A stretch of 42,497 nucleotides of DNA. Source: Chitinispirillales bacterium ANBcel5 (GTDB lineage: Bacteria; Fibrobacterota; Chitinivibrionia; Chitinivibrionales; Chitinispirillaceae). The notes under the pieces were generated by a model. The model did not search any database, was not told where the DNA came from, and worked only from the letters and a program-made list of their open reading frames with translations. The position numbers and the translations under genes are program-made. Shown here one piece after another: positions 18,239 to 26,657 of the stretch. The stretch is taken from positions 1-42,497 of the forward strand of contig JARUKZ010000037.1 of NCBI GenBank assembly GCA_029688955.1, written 5' to 3'. Within the stretch, counting starts at the first letter, position 1; every line of letters starts with the position of its first letter.

Positions 18239-18298
18239 TCATCTCTGGGGCCTGAAATGAATTTTGGGGCATAAAATATTGTTAATTCATCTCCGGGG
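18239..18298. repeat. Two reverse REP-like arms, the second with a decayed partner
   Basis: TCATCTCTGGGG (18239-18250) and TTCATCTCCGGGG (18286-18298). The sequence between (GAAATGAATT) occupies the place of the left arm seen at 17902 but has lost CCGGAG. Confidence 0.7.
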
Positions 18299-18340
18299 AA
18301 CTAGCGAGATCCAGAGCGAGGCTATAGTATTTTGTAAAAA

Positions 18341-18358
18341 TCACCTCCGCCCCCCCCC
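18341..18358 (-). repeat. Partial REP-like arm fused to a run of nine C at the kinase stop codon
   Basis: TCACCTCCG runs straight into nine C residues (18350-18358), the last of which is the G of the kinase TAG stop on the - strand. The repeat therefore abuts the end of the kinase reading frame. Confidence 0.6.
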
Positions 18359-20187
18359 TAATCCTCAACACCAAACTCCTCACGCAACACACGCTGCGCT
18401 ACACGAGCCCCACTACCACGTCGACCCGACATCGCTTGAAGCGCAGGAATCGCCCGGGGATCACCAAACTCACCAAGCCGCTCTACCGCCTGTACACGGG
18501 TACGGTGGCTGGCTGAATGTGTAAGGTCAAGAATGTAAACCGGTACAAGGTCCACCCGCTCTCCGGCGTTCTGAAGTATTCGTACTGCATTCCACCTCAC
18601 CCAATAGTGATGATCTTCGGTCCACTGATGCATCCGGGGGTGTTGCGATAGGCGAAGGGAATGTGCTGCAAGTTCTATGAGTACTGAAGAAAGTTGCTCT
18701 TTCATCAATTTAGAAAAATCTTCCATTAAAAAAGCATGCTCTTCGATTATGGAACTTATCCCAGCCTCGCTTTGTTCAAGCTCGGAGAACACTGCACTGG
18801 CTTCCCCATAGTCACCTGCTATAAGAGCAACCCGACCTTTCAGCACCTGTGCCTTGAGGCCGTTGTTTGAACAGTTTTTTACTATAGATAAAACTTTTCG
18901 CGCTTCAGATAATCTTCCTGTTGATAGTAGTGCCCTGCTTGTATCTATCAAACAGGCAGGACTTCGCACTTCATAGCCCTTTTCTTCAGCTGCACTGAGA
19001 ATAGCCCCTCGTTCTTTTGAACTTTTAGCGATAGTAGAAATCCCAAACACTACAAGTAGAAGAATAATAAGACCAGATAGGCAATAGGAAAAGATGGTAA
19101 GCTGGTGCTTGTCTGTATCTTTCCAAGAAAAGCCGCATATTCGGTTAGTGAAATCTTTTAGGATAGGGGTACAGTTACTCTTTGCAGTTTTCAAATAGCC
19201 AAACAAGTCGGTTTTTAGTTGTTTAAACGATGTTGACTTAAGATAACATTTCACAGTATCTGTTAAAAACCCGGGGTGTAAAAATTTTTTCAGTTCACCA
19301 AGCTTATTGCTCCTGGAATTGTTATTATCCCGGCAATCGTTTTTTGTTTCAAGAAGGTGTTTTATTTCAACTGTACTTAGCCGTTTCTTTTTTGCTGAAA
19401 AGAGTGTGCCGGTGACTATGTTGTTTAGAAAAGGGGGCACATCTTCTACAATTTCTGATAGTGGTTTATAATTACAGTTTAATGTCGCGTAAAACGTTGC
19501 AGGAATAGACTCTCTTATAAAAGGGTGCTCACCTGTAAGCATCTCGTAAAGAACAATACCAAATGAAAAAATATCCGAATAACAGTCTATAGTGGTTCCA
19601 TCTATCTGCTCAGGAGACATATAGCCCGGTGATCCCACTGTGGAGCCATCCTGCGTGAGAGTAGAGCTGGGGGATTTAATCATCCCAAAATCGGACAACT
19701 TTGCGATCCCCGTCTTATCATCGATTAAAATGTTGGCAGGCTTAATATCTCGATGAATGATGTTATGTTTATGTGCATGGATCATTGCACTGACAATGTC
19801 CTTTGCTATCTCTGTACACTGTTGGGTCCTAAGTCGCTTTTGGCGCCTGAGCAACTCTTCAAGGCTTTCTCCTTCAACATATTCAAAAGCGATCCAGGGC
19901 AACCCCGATTCCTCTCCGGCATCATAAACAGTTACAATAGAAGGATGATTAAGTATGGCACAGGACTGAGCTTCAATCTTAAAACGCTCAAGATACTCCT
20001 TATGCATACTTTGGTGAAGGTCATTATTAATTGCAATTACTTTTATCGCAAGACGGCGTTTGAGAATCGGGTCTTCAGAGAGATACACCCGCCCCATTGC
20101 ACCTTCCCCAAGGAGTTTAAGGACTTTGTAGCGTCCAAACTGTTTGGGAGGAATATCTTTTGCTCTTTCTGAATTATTCTTTTCCAT
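18358..20187 (-). CDS. Membrane Ser/Thr protein kinase with C-terminal HEAT-like repeats
   Basis: Hanks-type (PknB-like) kinase of 609 residues. The kinase domain (about 18-285) is complete: glycine loop LGEGAMGRVY, Lys49 (LAIKVI), catalytic HRDIKPANI with Asp147, DFG at 166-168, and activation-loop GSPGYMSPEQ. A linker is followed by one transmembrane helix (about 375-397, SYCLSGLIILLLVVFGIS). The extracytoplasmic part begins with TPR-like helices (ALLSTGRLSEARKVL, GDYGEASAVFSELEQ). It ends in HEAT/PBS-lyase-like repeats (WVRWNAVRILQNAGE, RVQAVERLGEFGDPRAIPAL). No Shine-Dalgarno is obvious at its ATG. The external repeats probably sense or bind a protein. The substrate is unknown and no cognate phosphatase is adjacent. 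Confidence 0.93.
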   Translation of the reverse strand: MEKNNSERAKDIPPKQFGRYKVLKLLGEGAMGRVYLSEDPILKRRLAIKVIAINNDLHQSMHKEYLERFKIEAQSCAILNHPSIVTVYDAGEESGLPWIAFEYVEGESLEELLRRQKRLRTQQCTEIAKDIVSAMIHAHKHNIIHRDIKPANILIDDKTGIAKLSDFGMIKSPSSTLTQDGSTVGSPGYMSPEQIDGTTIDCYSDIFSFGIVLYEMLTGEHPFIRESIPATFYATLNCNYKPLSEIVEDVPPFLNNIVTGTLFSAKKKRLSTVEIKHLLETKNDCRDNNNSRSNKLGELKKFLHPGFLTDTVKCYLKSTSFKQLKTDLFGYLKTAKSNCTPILKDFTNRICGFSWKDTDKHQLTIFSYCLSGLIILLLVVFGISTIAKSSKERGAILSAAEEKGYEVRSPACLIDTSRALLSTGRLSEARKVLSIVKNCSNNGLKAQVLKGRVALIAGDYGEASAVFSELEQSEAGISSIIEEHAFLMEDFSKLMKEQLSSVLIELAAHSLRLSQHPRMHQWTEDHHYWVRWNAVRILQNAGERVDLVPVYILDLTHSASHRTRVQAVERLGEFGDPRAIPALQAMSGRRGSGARVAQRVLREEFGVED

Positions 20188-20466
20188 GATTTAAAAATAG
20201 ATAAGAGCATAATTTTTTTGCTACATTACCGAGCACAGAATTCGATTTTTATAAAACCGCTGATTAATTCTATCGTTTAAAACAGCTTAATACATTTAAT
20301 TTAAATACGTTAGTTGAGTTTAGAAATGACCTGAGCAAACGGTAGTAAGCAATGTATATTGTGGGGTAAGGTGGATAATGAATACTCATACGGATATCGG
20401 GTGCATATACTTCAGTTCTGATTGTATATTTGCCTTGTTGTGTTAACCATTTATTTAACCGGTGTT

Positions 20467-21135
20467 ATGAACAAAACAATTAAAACTCTCTTTACCCTGA
20501 TATTTTGCGGGATCTTGATCTCTGTAACGTATGCTCAACAGTGCCAGCTTACTGTTGCACGGCTTAAATACGGGGGTGGGGGCGACTGGTACACCGGTCC
20601 CTCAATGATTCCAAATCTGATCAATGCAGCTAAAAGCCGCACTGATATGCCCATATGTGACACCGGGGCGGTTGCGGAGATCAATGACCCGGAGTTTTTC
20701 AATTTCCCCTTCATTTTCATGACAGGGCATGGGGAAGTTCGTTTTACCCCGGAAGAGAAAATCAGACTTCGCAAATACCTGCTTGGTGGGGGATTTTTGT
20801 GGGCAGATGATAATTATGGTATGGATAAGTCATTCAGACGTGAGATTGCCGCTCTTTTTCCTGAAAACCCGTTGGTCAAAATACCCAATGACCACCCAAT
20901 ATACACAAGCTTTTATGAACTGGATGGGTTACCTAAAATTCATGAACACGATGGAGAACCGGCTCAGGGCTATGGGGTGTTTTTTGAAGGTAGAATGATC
21001 CTTTTTTACACATATAGCACTGACATTGGAAATGGTATGGAGGATCTGCATGTGCACAATGTAGGTGAAAAACGCCATGAGCTGGCCTTGAGAATGGGCG
21101 TTAATGTCTTATACTGGTATTTTGACCCCCACTAA
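20467..21135 (+). CDS. DUF4159 domain protein, exported
   Basis: ATG 20467 gives 222 residues opening with a signal peptide (KTIKTLFTLIFCGILISVTYA, mature start QQCQLTVARL). An upstream start at 20422 would add 15 residues before the signal and is less likely. The rest matches the DUF4159 pattern: ARLKYGGGGDWYTGP, FIFMTGHGEVRFTPEE, LRKYLLGGGFLWADDNYG, DHPIYTSFYELDGLP and the final ALRMGVNVLYWY. The fold is probably Rossmann/ThuA-like, of unknown activity. It precedes the DUF4175 gene by 32 nt on the same strand. The two families are commonly neighbours in MoxR/DUF58 clusters, though neither MoxR nor DUF58 is present here. Confidence 0.85.
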   Translation: MNKTIKTLFTLIFCGILISVTYAQQCQLTVARLKYGGGGDWYTGPSMIPNLINAAKSRTDMPICDTGAVAEINDPEFFNFPFIFMTGHGEVRFTPEEKIRLRKYLLGGGFLWADDNYGMDKSFRREIAALFPENPLVKIPNDHPIYTSFYELDGLPKIHEHDGEPAQGYGVFFEGRMILFYTYSTDIGNGMEDLHVHNVGEKRHELALRMGVNVLYWYFDPH

Positions 21136-21167
21136 AGAAAGCCTGACGGAGCGTATCCATAAAGAAG

Positions 21168-24100
21168 ATGAATGAAAATCTTTCCAAGCTTAAACGTTTC
21201 TTAAGAGTAAAAAGAGCACAATTTTTATTCGGAAGTCTCTTATGCACCCTGATTATTCATCTTTCAGTACTATTTGGCTTGCACGCCCTTATGGCGCTTC
21301 TATTTTCTTTTTTTCCATGGGTGTACACTCCTTTGCTTTGGATTGGTTCTATCGCAGTTACGTTCTTGAGCCTCTTTTTGAGTACTGCAAAAAAAATTGT
21401 TCGATGCCCGTCCACACTAAAAATAGCCAAAACACTTGAAAGCAAAAAGGAGATTGAGCACCCCTGTCTTTCATTGGCGGTTGAGCTTGCAGATCAGCGG
21501 CAAAACGGTTCAGAGACACTTAAGGGGATTGTTTATGGTAGTGCCGCAGAGCAGATAGACTGCTTCCAAAATGTGTCTGTAAGAGAAAAACTTCGTTTAA
21601 AGGGAATTATACTTTTACTACTTGCACTACTTTCTACCACTCTTCAGGCTGTTCTTCCCCAAAACCTCTTTGAGTACTACCGTTTACCCTACAGTATGCT
21701 TGTAAGAGATGATGATTATACAATTAACCCTGGGACGGTAACGGTTGCAAAGAACAGTTCAGTAGATTTAAGACTTATTCCCGGCTCAGTTTTTCCATCT
21801 GCAAGCCTTCACCTCTCAGATCTGCAGGAAGTTGCGGAGAACCCTGTACTGCTGAGACCCGATTCCACCAACGAGTTTTCCTATGTTTTAGACAGCCTCT
21901 CTCAAAGTATTGTTTACAGGTTTTCACTGGGACGAATTCCAATTCAGGCAGATACGATCCATGTTGCTCAACCCCCACGTATACGGAATCTTTCTGTTAC
22001 AGTCATCCCTCCGGATTATACCGGAGCAGAAAAGCGCACACTACCCGCAGGACAGGGAAACTTCTCGGCCTACATTGGGTCGACGGTTCGGTTTTCTATC
22101 CATTCAAATACCCTCAAAAGTGCAGAGATGATCTTCCAATCTGATACTGTCCAACTTGATACCGAAGACTCACTGGCAACTGGTGAAATGGTTGTACAAC
22201 GTTCCGGCACCTACACATTTGCTTTAACAGACAGCTTCGATCAAAGAAATGATTCTTTACCTAAATTCAATATATCTGTGATTCCGGATGAAGAACCACT
22301 GGCATTTATCTTAAAACCCGGCAAAAACAAAGATGTTTCCCCTCAACAAATCGAGACACTCCTGGTTGAAGGAATTGATGACCTGGGGATTAGTGACATG
22401 CGTCTTCAGTGGTGCAGGGGTTCTCAATGTGAAAGTCCTGAGAGCTGGAATCTTACCGAAGCCGGACAGCCTCCGGTGATTAGAAAAAAACTTCAGTGGG
22501 ATCTAGACGAGCTTTCGCTTCATCCCAATGACACTCTTTTTTACTGGTTGAGGGTAAGAGATAACAAACCGTTTGGCAGACCTCAGGTTGCAATCAGTGA
22601 TACTTTCTGGTTTAGAATCCCCGGTTTTGAAGAGTTCCATCGGGAGATTGCTGAAGAAAGTGAATACTCTCAGGATAGGCTTGGGCAGGTACGGGAGGGG
22701 CAGCAAAACCTGAGTTCAACCATAGAAAAACTGCTGCAATCACAAAGTTCGGGTGATCAACCATCCTGGGAGCAGCAAAGATTATTCGATGATATTGAAC
22801 AGCAGATAAAAGCTCAGTCCGATTCCCTTCAAAAGGCACTTGAATCCCTTAAAAAAAGCACTGAGCAATTAAGAAGTGATGGCACAATCAATGAACAGAT
22901 CACGGAAAAAATGGATGCTGTGGAAAAAGCTATTGAAGAGCTGATAAAGGACTACGGAGAAAACCTGTTTGGACAGACAGAAGATAAACAGGATCTCTCT
23001 TTTTCCGATATGAAACAGGCTATGGACAATGTAAAAGAGCTGTTACCTGAACTTGGTGAGCGTCTTGAGCAGCTTCTTCAATTTCTTGAAAACGTTAGAA
23101 AGGAAAAGGAGCTGGCGGCCCTCGCTTCAGTTGCACAGAACCTGAGCTCAGAACAGGCGCAACTGGCTATGGATGAACAGGATTCAAGATCCCCCGAACG
23201 ACAAAAGAATCTTATGGATAGAATAGAATCGATGCAGGAGCAGCTTTCGGAGCGTTTAGATGGTGATTGGGGCGAACTTGCTACCCACTCCCAAAACATA
23301 GAAGAGTTTCTTGAAGAAATGCAGAGCTCTCTTGATGAAGGAGCGATGCCGGGTGAATCACAGATGAACAGTATGAGCAGAGAACTGATGTCTTTAAGCA
23401 GTCAGTTGAGTAATATGCTTCAGTCTGACATGGAAGAAAATTTACTCAAAGACTATTATACTCTCATGAGTATGGTGCAGGATGCTCTTTACCTGTCGGA
23501 CTGGCAAAGAAAACTTTTGGAGAAAGCAGTCGCCCCTGATGATCCTTCGGTGGCTGTTGCGCAACAGGCATTGATTAATGCACTTAACCGATCGATGACC
23601 AAAATAGAAGACCTTTCTACATTGCCTCCACAGGTTATGAATGAAATAGGTAGTAACTATAGAGGTGTTCAAAGGGCTTTATCTTCCGTGATTACATCAC
23701 TGTCAAATACTGATGGGGCCACTGCAATGAGAAGGAGTGTTGCAGTTATCAATAAAACTACCAATGATCTTCTGGATTTGCTTAGCGGCTTTGATGATGG
23801 TAGTGAAGGAGGTTCTCAGGGATCGGGAGGAATGATGGCCGGGATGAGAGAGATTTCGGGACAGCAAGCCGGGCTTAACTCGATGATGTCTGATATTTTA
23901 AATTCACTCCTACAAGAGGGTGGGGAAGGGAGTTCCGCTGAGCAGCCGGGAGAGGGTGAGTCAGCGAGCGCTGAACAAGCAAGAAAAGAAGCCCAGGAAG
24001 CGCAGCGTGCCATTGCAGAAGAACTGAAGCGTTTGGCAGAAGAGTTTGGGAAGAGTGAAGGGGAAGATGTTGAAAAAAGGGTAAAAGAGCTTGAAAGCGA

Positions 24101-24416
24101 AGCAAGAAGGCTTGCGGCTTTGCTTCAAAATCCCCCCGAAGATATGCTCGATCAACAGGATCGTTTCCTTTCAAGACTACTTCAGTCCTCTTTATCTATC
24201 CACAAAAGAGATGAAAAAGATGAACGCAGGGGTAATGTAGCAAAGAATATCTACTCAGATACTGAATTACCATCACCAAAAGACCTGATTCAAAATCCGG
24301 ATACCTATTACTTACTGCGGCGAAAGGCTCTTGATGATAACTACCCGGAAGACTATAGAGAAGCAATACGCACCTATTTTGATTCGCTTGGCGAAATATT
24401 TTTAAACCAGCAATAA
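21168..24416 (+). CDS. Large DUF4175-like membrane protein with glutamine-rich coiled coils
   Basis: A 1082-residue protein. Two hydrophobic helices near the N-terminus (about 22-75) and a third (about 143-165, LKGIILLLLALLSTTLQAVL) anchor it. A beta-rich extracytoplasmic region follows (about 170-480, NPGTVTVAKNSSVDLRLIPG, VIPPDYTGAE). From about 490 onward it is long, charged, Gln/Glu-rich helix (EQLSERLDGDWGELATHSQNIEEFLEEM and similar) broken by a Gly/Ser/Met linker near 885-935. The C-terminal EDYREAIRTYFDSLGE is the motif ending many DUF4175 proteins. It is co-directional with DUF4159 upstream and probably cotranscribed. The role is unknown; association with MoxR-type chaperone systems is inferred from family context. 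Confidence 0.8.
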   Translation: MNENLSKLKRFLRVKRAQFLFGSLLCTLIIHLSVLFGLHALMALLFSFFPWVYTPLLWIGSIAVTFLSLFLSTAKKIVRCPSTLKIAKTLESKKEIEHPCLSLAVELADQRQNGSETLKGIVYGSAAEQIDCFQNVSVREKLRLKGIILLLLALLSTTLQAVLPQNLFEYYRLPYSMLVRDDDYTINPGTVTVAKNSSVDLRLIPGSVFPSASLHLSDLQEVAENPVLLRPDSTNEFSYVLDSLSQSIVYRFSLGRIPIQADTIHVAQPPRIRNLSVTVIPPDYTGAEKRTLPAGQGNFSAYIGSTVRFSIHSNTLKSAEMIFQSDTVQLDTEDSLATGEMVVQRSGTYTFALTDSFDQRNDSLPKFNISVIPDEEPLAFILKPGKNKDVSPQQIETLLVEGIDDLGISDMRLQWCRGSQCESPESWNLTEAGQPPVIRKKLQWDLDELSLHPNDTLFYWLRVRDNKPFGRPQVAISDTFWFRIPGFEEFHREIAEESEYSQDRLGQVREGQQNLSSTIEKLLQSQSSGDQPSWEQQRLFDDIEQQIKAQSDSLQKALESLKKSTEQLRSDGTINEQITEKMDAVEKAIEELIKDYGENLFGQTEDKQDLSFSDMKQAMDNVKELLPELGERLEQLLQFLENVRKEKELAALASVAQNLSSEQAQLAMDEQDSRSPERQKNLMDRIESMQEQLSERLDGDWGELATHSQNIEEFLEEMQSSLDEGAMPGESQMNSMSRELMSLSSQLSNMLQSDMEENLLKDYYTLMSMVQDALYLSDWQRKLLEKAVAPDDPSVAVAQQALINALNRSMTKIEDLSTLPPQVMNEIGSNYRGVQRALSSVITSLSNTDGATAMRRSVAVINKTTNDLLDLLSGFDDGSEGGSQGSGGMMAGMREISGQQAGLNSMMSDILNSLLQEGGEGSSAEQPGEGESASAEQARKEAQEAQRAIAEELKRLAEEFGKSEGEDVEKRVKELESEARRLAALLQNPPEDMLDQQDRFLSRLLQSSLSIHKRDEKDERRGNVAKNIYSDTELPSPKDLIQNPDTYYLLRRKALDDNYPEDYREAIRTYFDSLGEIFLNQQ

Positions 24417-24748
24417 TTAAAGATTATTGAATCAACAAGTGGCAACCTGGTCGGCTAATAACTTTTTAAAAGAGATAAAGCATAAAACCATGCTACAGAT
24501 TTAAAGTACCTGCAAAGGTTCGGCTCAAACTTTTCTGCTAATTAAGTCGGGTTGCTTGTTTGTTGCCATTTGTATTTAAACTCCGTTTGTCCAGGGGTAA
24601 AATCATCACCACACCCTCCCAAATCGTACATTCCAGCACCGAAAGTTGCGCTTTGCAGCAATCCAAACCGCTCTTCTTGTAACGAAGTTGTGCAGGAAAG
24701 TGATTGCACTACCCTGACTATAAGCTATGTCAGAGTGGTGATTGGTGG
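24417..24748. other. Intergenic region with the tail of a duplicated cassette and a remnant ORF
   Basis: About 24692-24748 repeats the sequence found downstream of the other MORN gene (25825-25879). Beyond it the sequence is unique to this copy. A 55-codon frame at 24542-24709 (listed separately) is the only coding candidate. No terminator hairpin is evident after the DUF4175 gene. Confidence 0.6.
24542..24709 (-). pseudogene. Remnant or tiny ORF at the third cassette junction
   Basis: On the - strand a GTG-started frame of 55 codons begins VQSLSCTTSLQ, directly comparable with VQPLFCSTVYRL that opens the orphan toxin frame at 25844. It sits at the same place relative to the preceding MORN gene. 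After that the two diverge; this one continues GAGMYDLGGCGDDFTPGQ and stops at TAA. It has no ribosome binding site and no toxin-domain similarity. It may be what is left of a further cassette, or simply an open frame created by the shared tail. Confidence 0.3.
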
Positions 24749-25516
24749 CTAATCCAGTGATGGGATCTCACCGGGTTCAAGTTCTCTGCTATCTATTCGA
24801 AAACCATCCTCAAACACTTCAAACCATCGGATAGTGGTGTCTTCCGAATACCGTATTGCCTTACCTGAACCATTTTCTATCTTGCCAGTAATGTTTCCCT
24901 CAGGATCGTAGAAAATCACCGAATCCTGTCTACCGTCTTTAACTTTTGTCCAATTCCTAACTTTTCCATTTAAAAAATAGGTTCTTAGTTCAATTATTTC
25001 CCCGTTATCATACACAATACTATCTTTTCGGGTTCCATCCTCACGCCATGTTTCTCTAAGGCCGTGTCTTTGCCAATTTTCGTTGTATCTAATTATTGAT
25101 TGCAGTTGGTGATTAGGGTGATAGGTTCGTTGCCGAAACATTTCTTCTGTTATGTTATAGTATCTAATCCAAGTTGTATCACCTTCCGAGCTAAGATTGA
25201 ATGCCGGGACTGTCTCTTCACAAACTTTGTATGGCACAACTGTTTTTATTGAACCATTTTCATAGTACCTGTAACTTGTATCAATGGGGCATCCATACTC
25301 GTAACTTATTATTCTTTTTTTTACTCCACTACTATATCTTTCTATCACTCTGCCATGCCTTTTACTGTTTACAAAAGACTCACTTCGAAGAATTACTCCG
25401 TTTTCGATTTTTTTACAGTTACTTATAGTATCTCCGGCTACTATAGTTGTATCGCAGACCCTTCCTTCACTTACTGACAAAAGTGTAAACAGAAGTATTA
25501 TTAAAATTAATTTCAT
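24749..25516 (-). CDS. Exported MORN/YwqK-like protein, predicted immunity protein of the orphan cassette
   Basis: The ATG at 25516 is preceded by GGAGGG 7 nt upstream and gives 255 residues; a TTG at 25531 is rejected. A signal peptide (MKLILIILLFTLLSVSEG) sends it to the periplasm. The body is made of MORN-like repeats (YYENGSIKTVVPY, WREDGTRKDSIVYDNGEI, YFLNGKVRNWTKV, FYDPEGNITGKI), as in the YwqK family of antitoxins. Residues from about QRHGLRETW to the end are almost identical to the paralogue at 25880-26656. The first half differs strongly. It starts one base after the stop of the orphan toxin-tail frame, the same spacing as in the parent pair. Immunity is inferred from layout, not shown. 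Confidence 0.75.
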   Translation of the reverse strand: MKLILIILLFTLLSVSEGRVCDTTIVAGDTISNCKKIENGVILRSESFVNSKRHGRVIERYSSGVKKRIISYEYGCPIDTSYRYYENGSIKTVVPYKVCEETVPAFNLSSEGDTTWIRYYNITEEMFRQRTYHPNHQLQSIIRYNENWQRHGLRETWREDGTRKDSIVYDNGEIIELRTYFLNGKVRNWTKVKDGRQDSVIFYDPEGNITGKIENGSGKAIRYSEDTTIRWFEVFEDGFRIDSRELEPGEIPSLD

Positions 25517-25517
25517 T

Positions 25518-25844
25518 TTATTTCCCTCCAATGATATTCTTTATTTTTTCTGAATAAGTAGCATATCCTCTCAATTCTTTTCCAAATTCAAGTATTACCT
25601 TCTTTCCCTTCTCCATCGCTAACCGCCTGTTACGATCACTGACAGGATGTGTTATAACATACTCATCCTGAACATTTCTCAAAGTCCATTTTAATTGATG
25701 CTTGCATTTTATGGACGAAAGAATTTTTTCTATAGTCTCAAAATCACCTTCTTCAGGAATAGCCATTACTGTCTTAAGAACACGCCCAAGCGTTTCGGGT
25801 GGGGATAAACGATAAACTGTGCTGCAGAAAAGTGGTTGCACCAC
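25518..25844 (-). CDS. Orphan toxin C-terminal domain (silent cassette candidate)
   Basis: A 108-codon frame from GTG at 25844. Its first ~14 codons lie in the sequence shared by the tails downstream of the MORN genes. From SPPETLGRVLKTVMA onward it copies the last ~95 residues of the LysM protein, nearly identical through CKHQLKWTLRNVQDEYVITHPVSDRNRRLA, then with a different last ~28 residues. No Shine-Dalgarno or signal peptide precedes it, so it is probably not made as a free protein. It looks like a spare tail that recombination could join to the LysM protein. The domain is not one I recognise; conserved His, Lys, Arg and Glu residues are candidates for an active site. Confidence 0.6.
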   Translation of the reverse strand: MVQPLFCSTVYRLSPPETLGRVLKTVMAIPEEGDFETIEKILSSIKCKHQLKWTLRNVQDEYVITHPVSDRNRRLAMEKGKKVILEFGKELRGYATYSEKIKNIIGGK

Positions 25845-25879
25845 CCTGTATAAGCTATGTCAGAGTGGTGATTGGTTGG

Positions 25880-26656
25880 CTAATCCAGTGATGGGTTCTC
25901 ACCGGGTTCAAGTTCTCTGCTATCTATTCGAAAACCATCTTCAAACACTTCAAACCATCGGATAGTGGTGTCTTCCGAATACCGTATTGCCTTACCTGAA
26001 CCATTTTCGATCTTACCGGTAATGTTTCCCTCAGGATCGTAGAAAATCACCGAATCCTGTCTACCGTCTTTAACTCTTGTCCAATTCCTAACTTTTCCAT
26101 TTAAAAAATAGGTTCTTAGTTCAATTATTTCCCCGTTATCATACACAATACTATCTTTTCGGGTTCCATCCTCACGCCATGTTTCTCTAAGGCCGTGTCG
26201 CTGACCTTCATTGTTGTATGTATCAATTCTCCACAGTTTATTATTCTCAAAAAAGAGTTTGTGGACTCCTATTAATTGACCATCTCTGTATTCATTTGCA
26301 GCCAATGTATCACCATCAGGTGCTAATCTAATAGAATGACCATGAATTTCACAATTATAATAGGGTGTTACTCGTCTTAGGCTATTATCTTTATAAAAGG
26401 AAAACAACGTATCTATAGGACAGTTGTTTTCATAAACAATTCGGCTTATTATATTACCATTTTCATAAAACTCCTCTTGAACACCATGCAATTCCCAATT
26501 TTTATATCTATCTACTTTAACTACATTCCCATCTTCATTATACGTTGTATATACCATAAATGTATCTTTGCCAGTTATGGTTGTGTCGATAACTATTTCA
26601 GAACTTAGTGTCTTTTGCGCTACCAGAAGAAGTAATAAAAGTAAAAATAATTTCAT
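25880..26656 (-). CDS. Exported MORN/YwqK-like protein, predicted immunity protein of the LysM toxin
   Basis: A 258-residue protein starting at ATG, one base after the stop of the LysM gene, with AAAGG 9 nt upstream inside that gene. A signal peptide (MKLFLLLLLLLVAQKTLS) predicts a periplasmic location. MORN-like repeats run the whole length (YTTYNEDGNVVKVDRY, EEFYENGNIISRIVY, YFLNGKVRNWTRV). The second half is nearly identical to the paralogue at 24749-25516; the first half shares pattern but little sequence. YwqK-like MORN proteins are known antitoxins in polymorphic-toxin loci. A periplasmic immunity protein implies that the toxin acts in the periplasm or on the membrane. The function is inferred. 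Confidence 0.75.
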   Translation of the reverse strand: MKLFLLLLLLLVAQKTLSSEIVIDTTITGKDTFMVYTTYNEDGNVVKVDRYKNWELHGVQEEFYENGNIISRIVYENNCPIDTLFSFYKDNSLRRVTPYYNCEIHGHSIRLAPDGDTLAANEYRDGQLIGVHKLFFENNKLWRIDTYNNEGQRHGLRETWREDGTRKDSIVYDNGEIIELRTYFLNGKVRNWTRVKDGRQDSVIFYDPEGNITGKIENGSGKAIRYSEDTTIRWFEVFEDGFRIDSRELEPGENPSLD

Positions 26657-26657
26657 T

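Larger units (their letters stand above)
17911..18339 (+). repeat. 80-bp direct duplication covering a REP element and its flank
   Basis: The segment at 17911-17991 (TGAATTTTGGGGCATAAATT onward) recurs at 18258-18339 with only a handful of differences. Both copies include the right REP arm and about 40 nt of non-REP flank (GAACTA, then CGAGATCCAG and GCTATAGTATTT). The copied unit is therefore larger than the palindrome. Confidence 0.85.

Noticed and set aside
18341..18360. Phase-variable poly-C tract at the end of the Ser/Thr kinase gene
   Set aside because: The run starts within the stop codon (TAG followed by G) and lies after the reading frame, so slippage would not change the protein.
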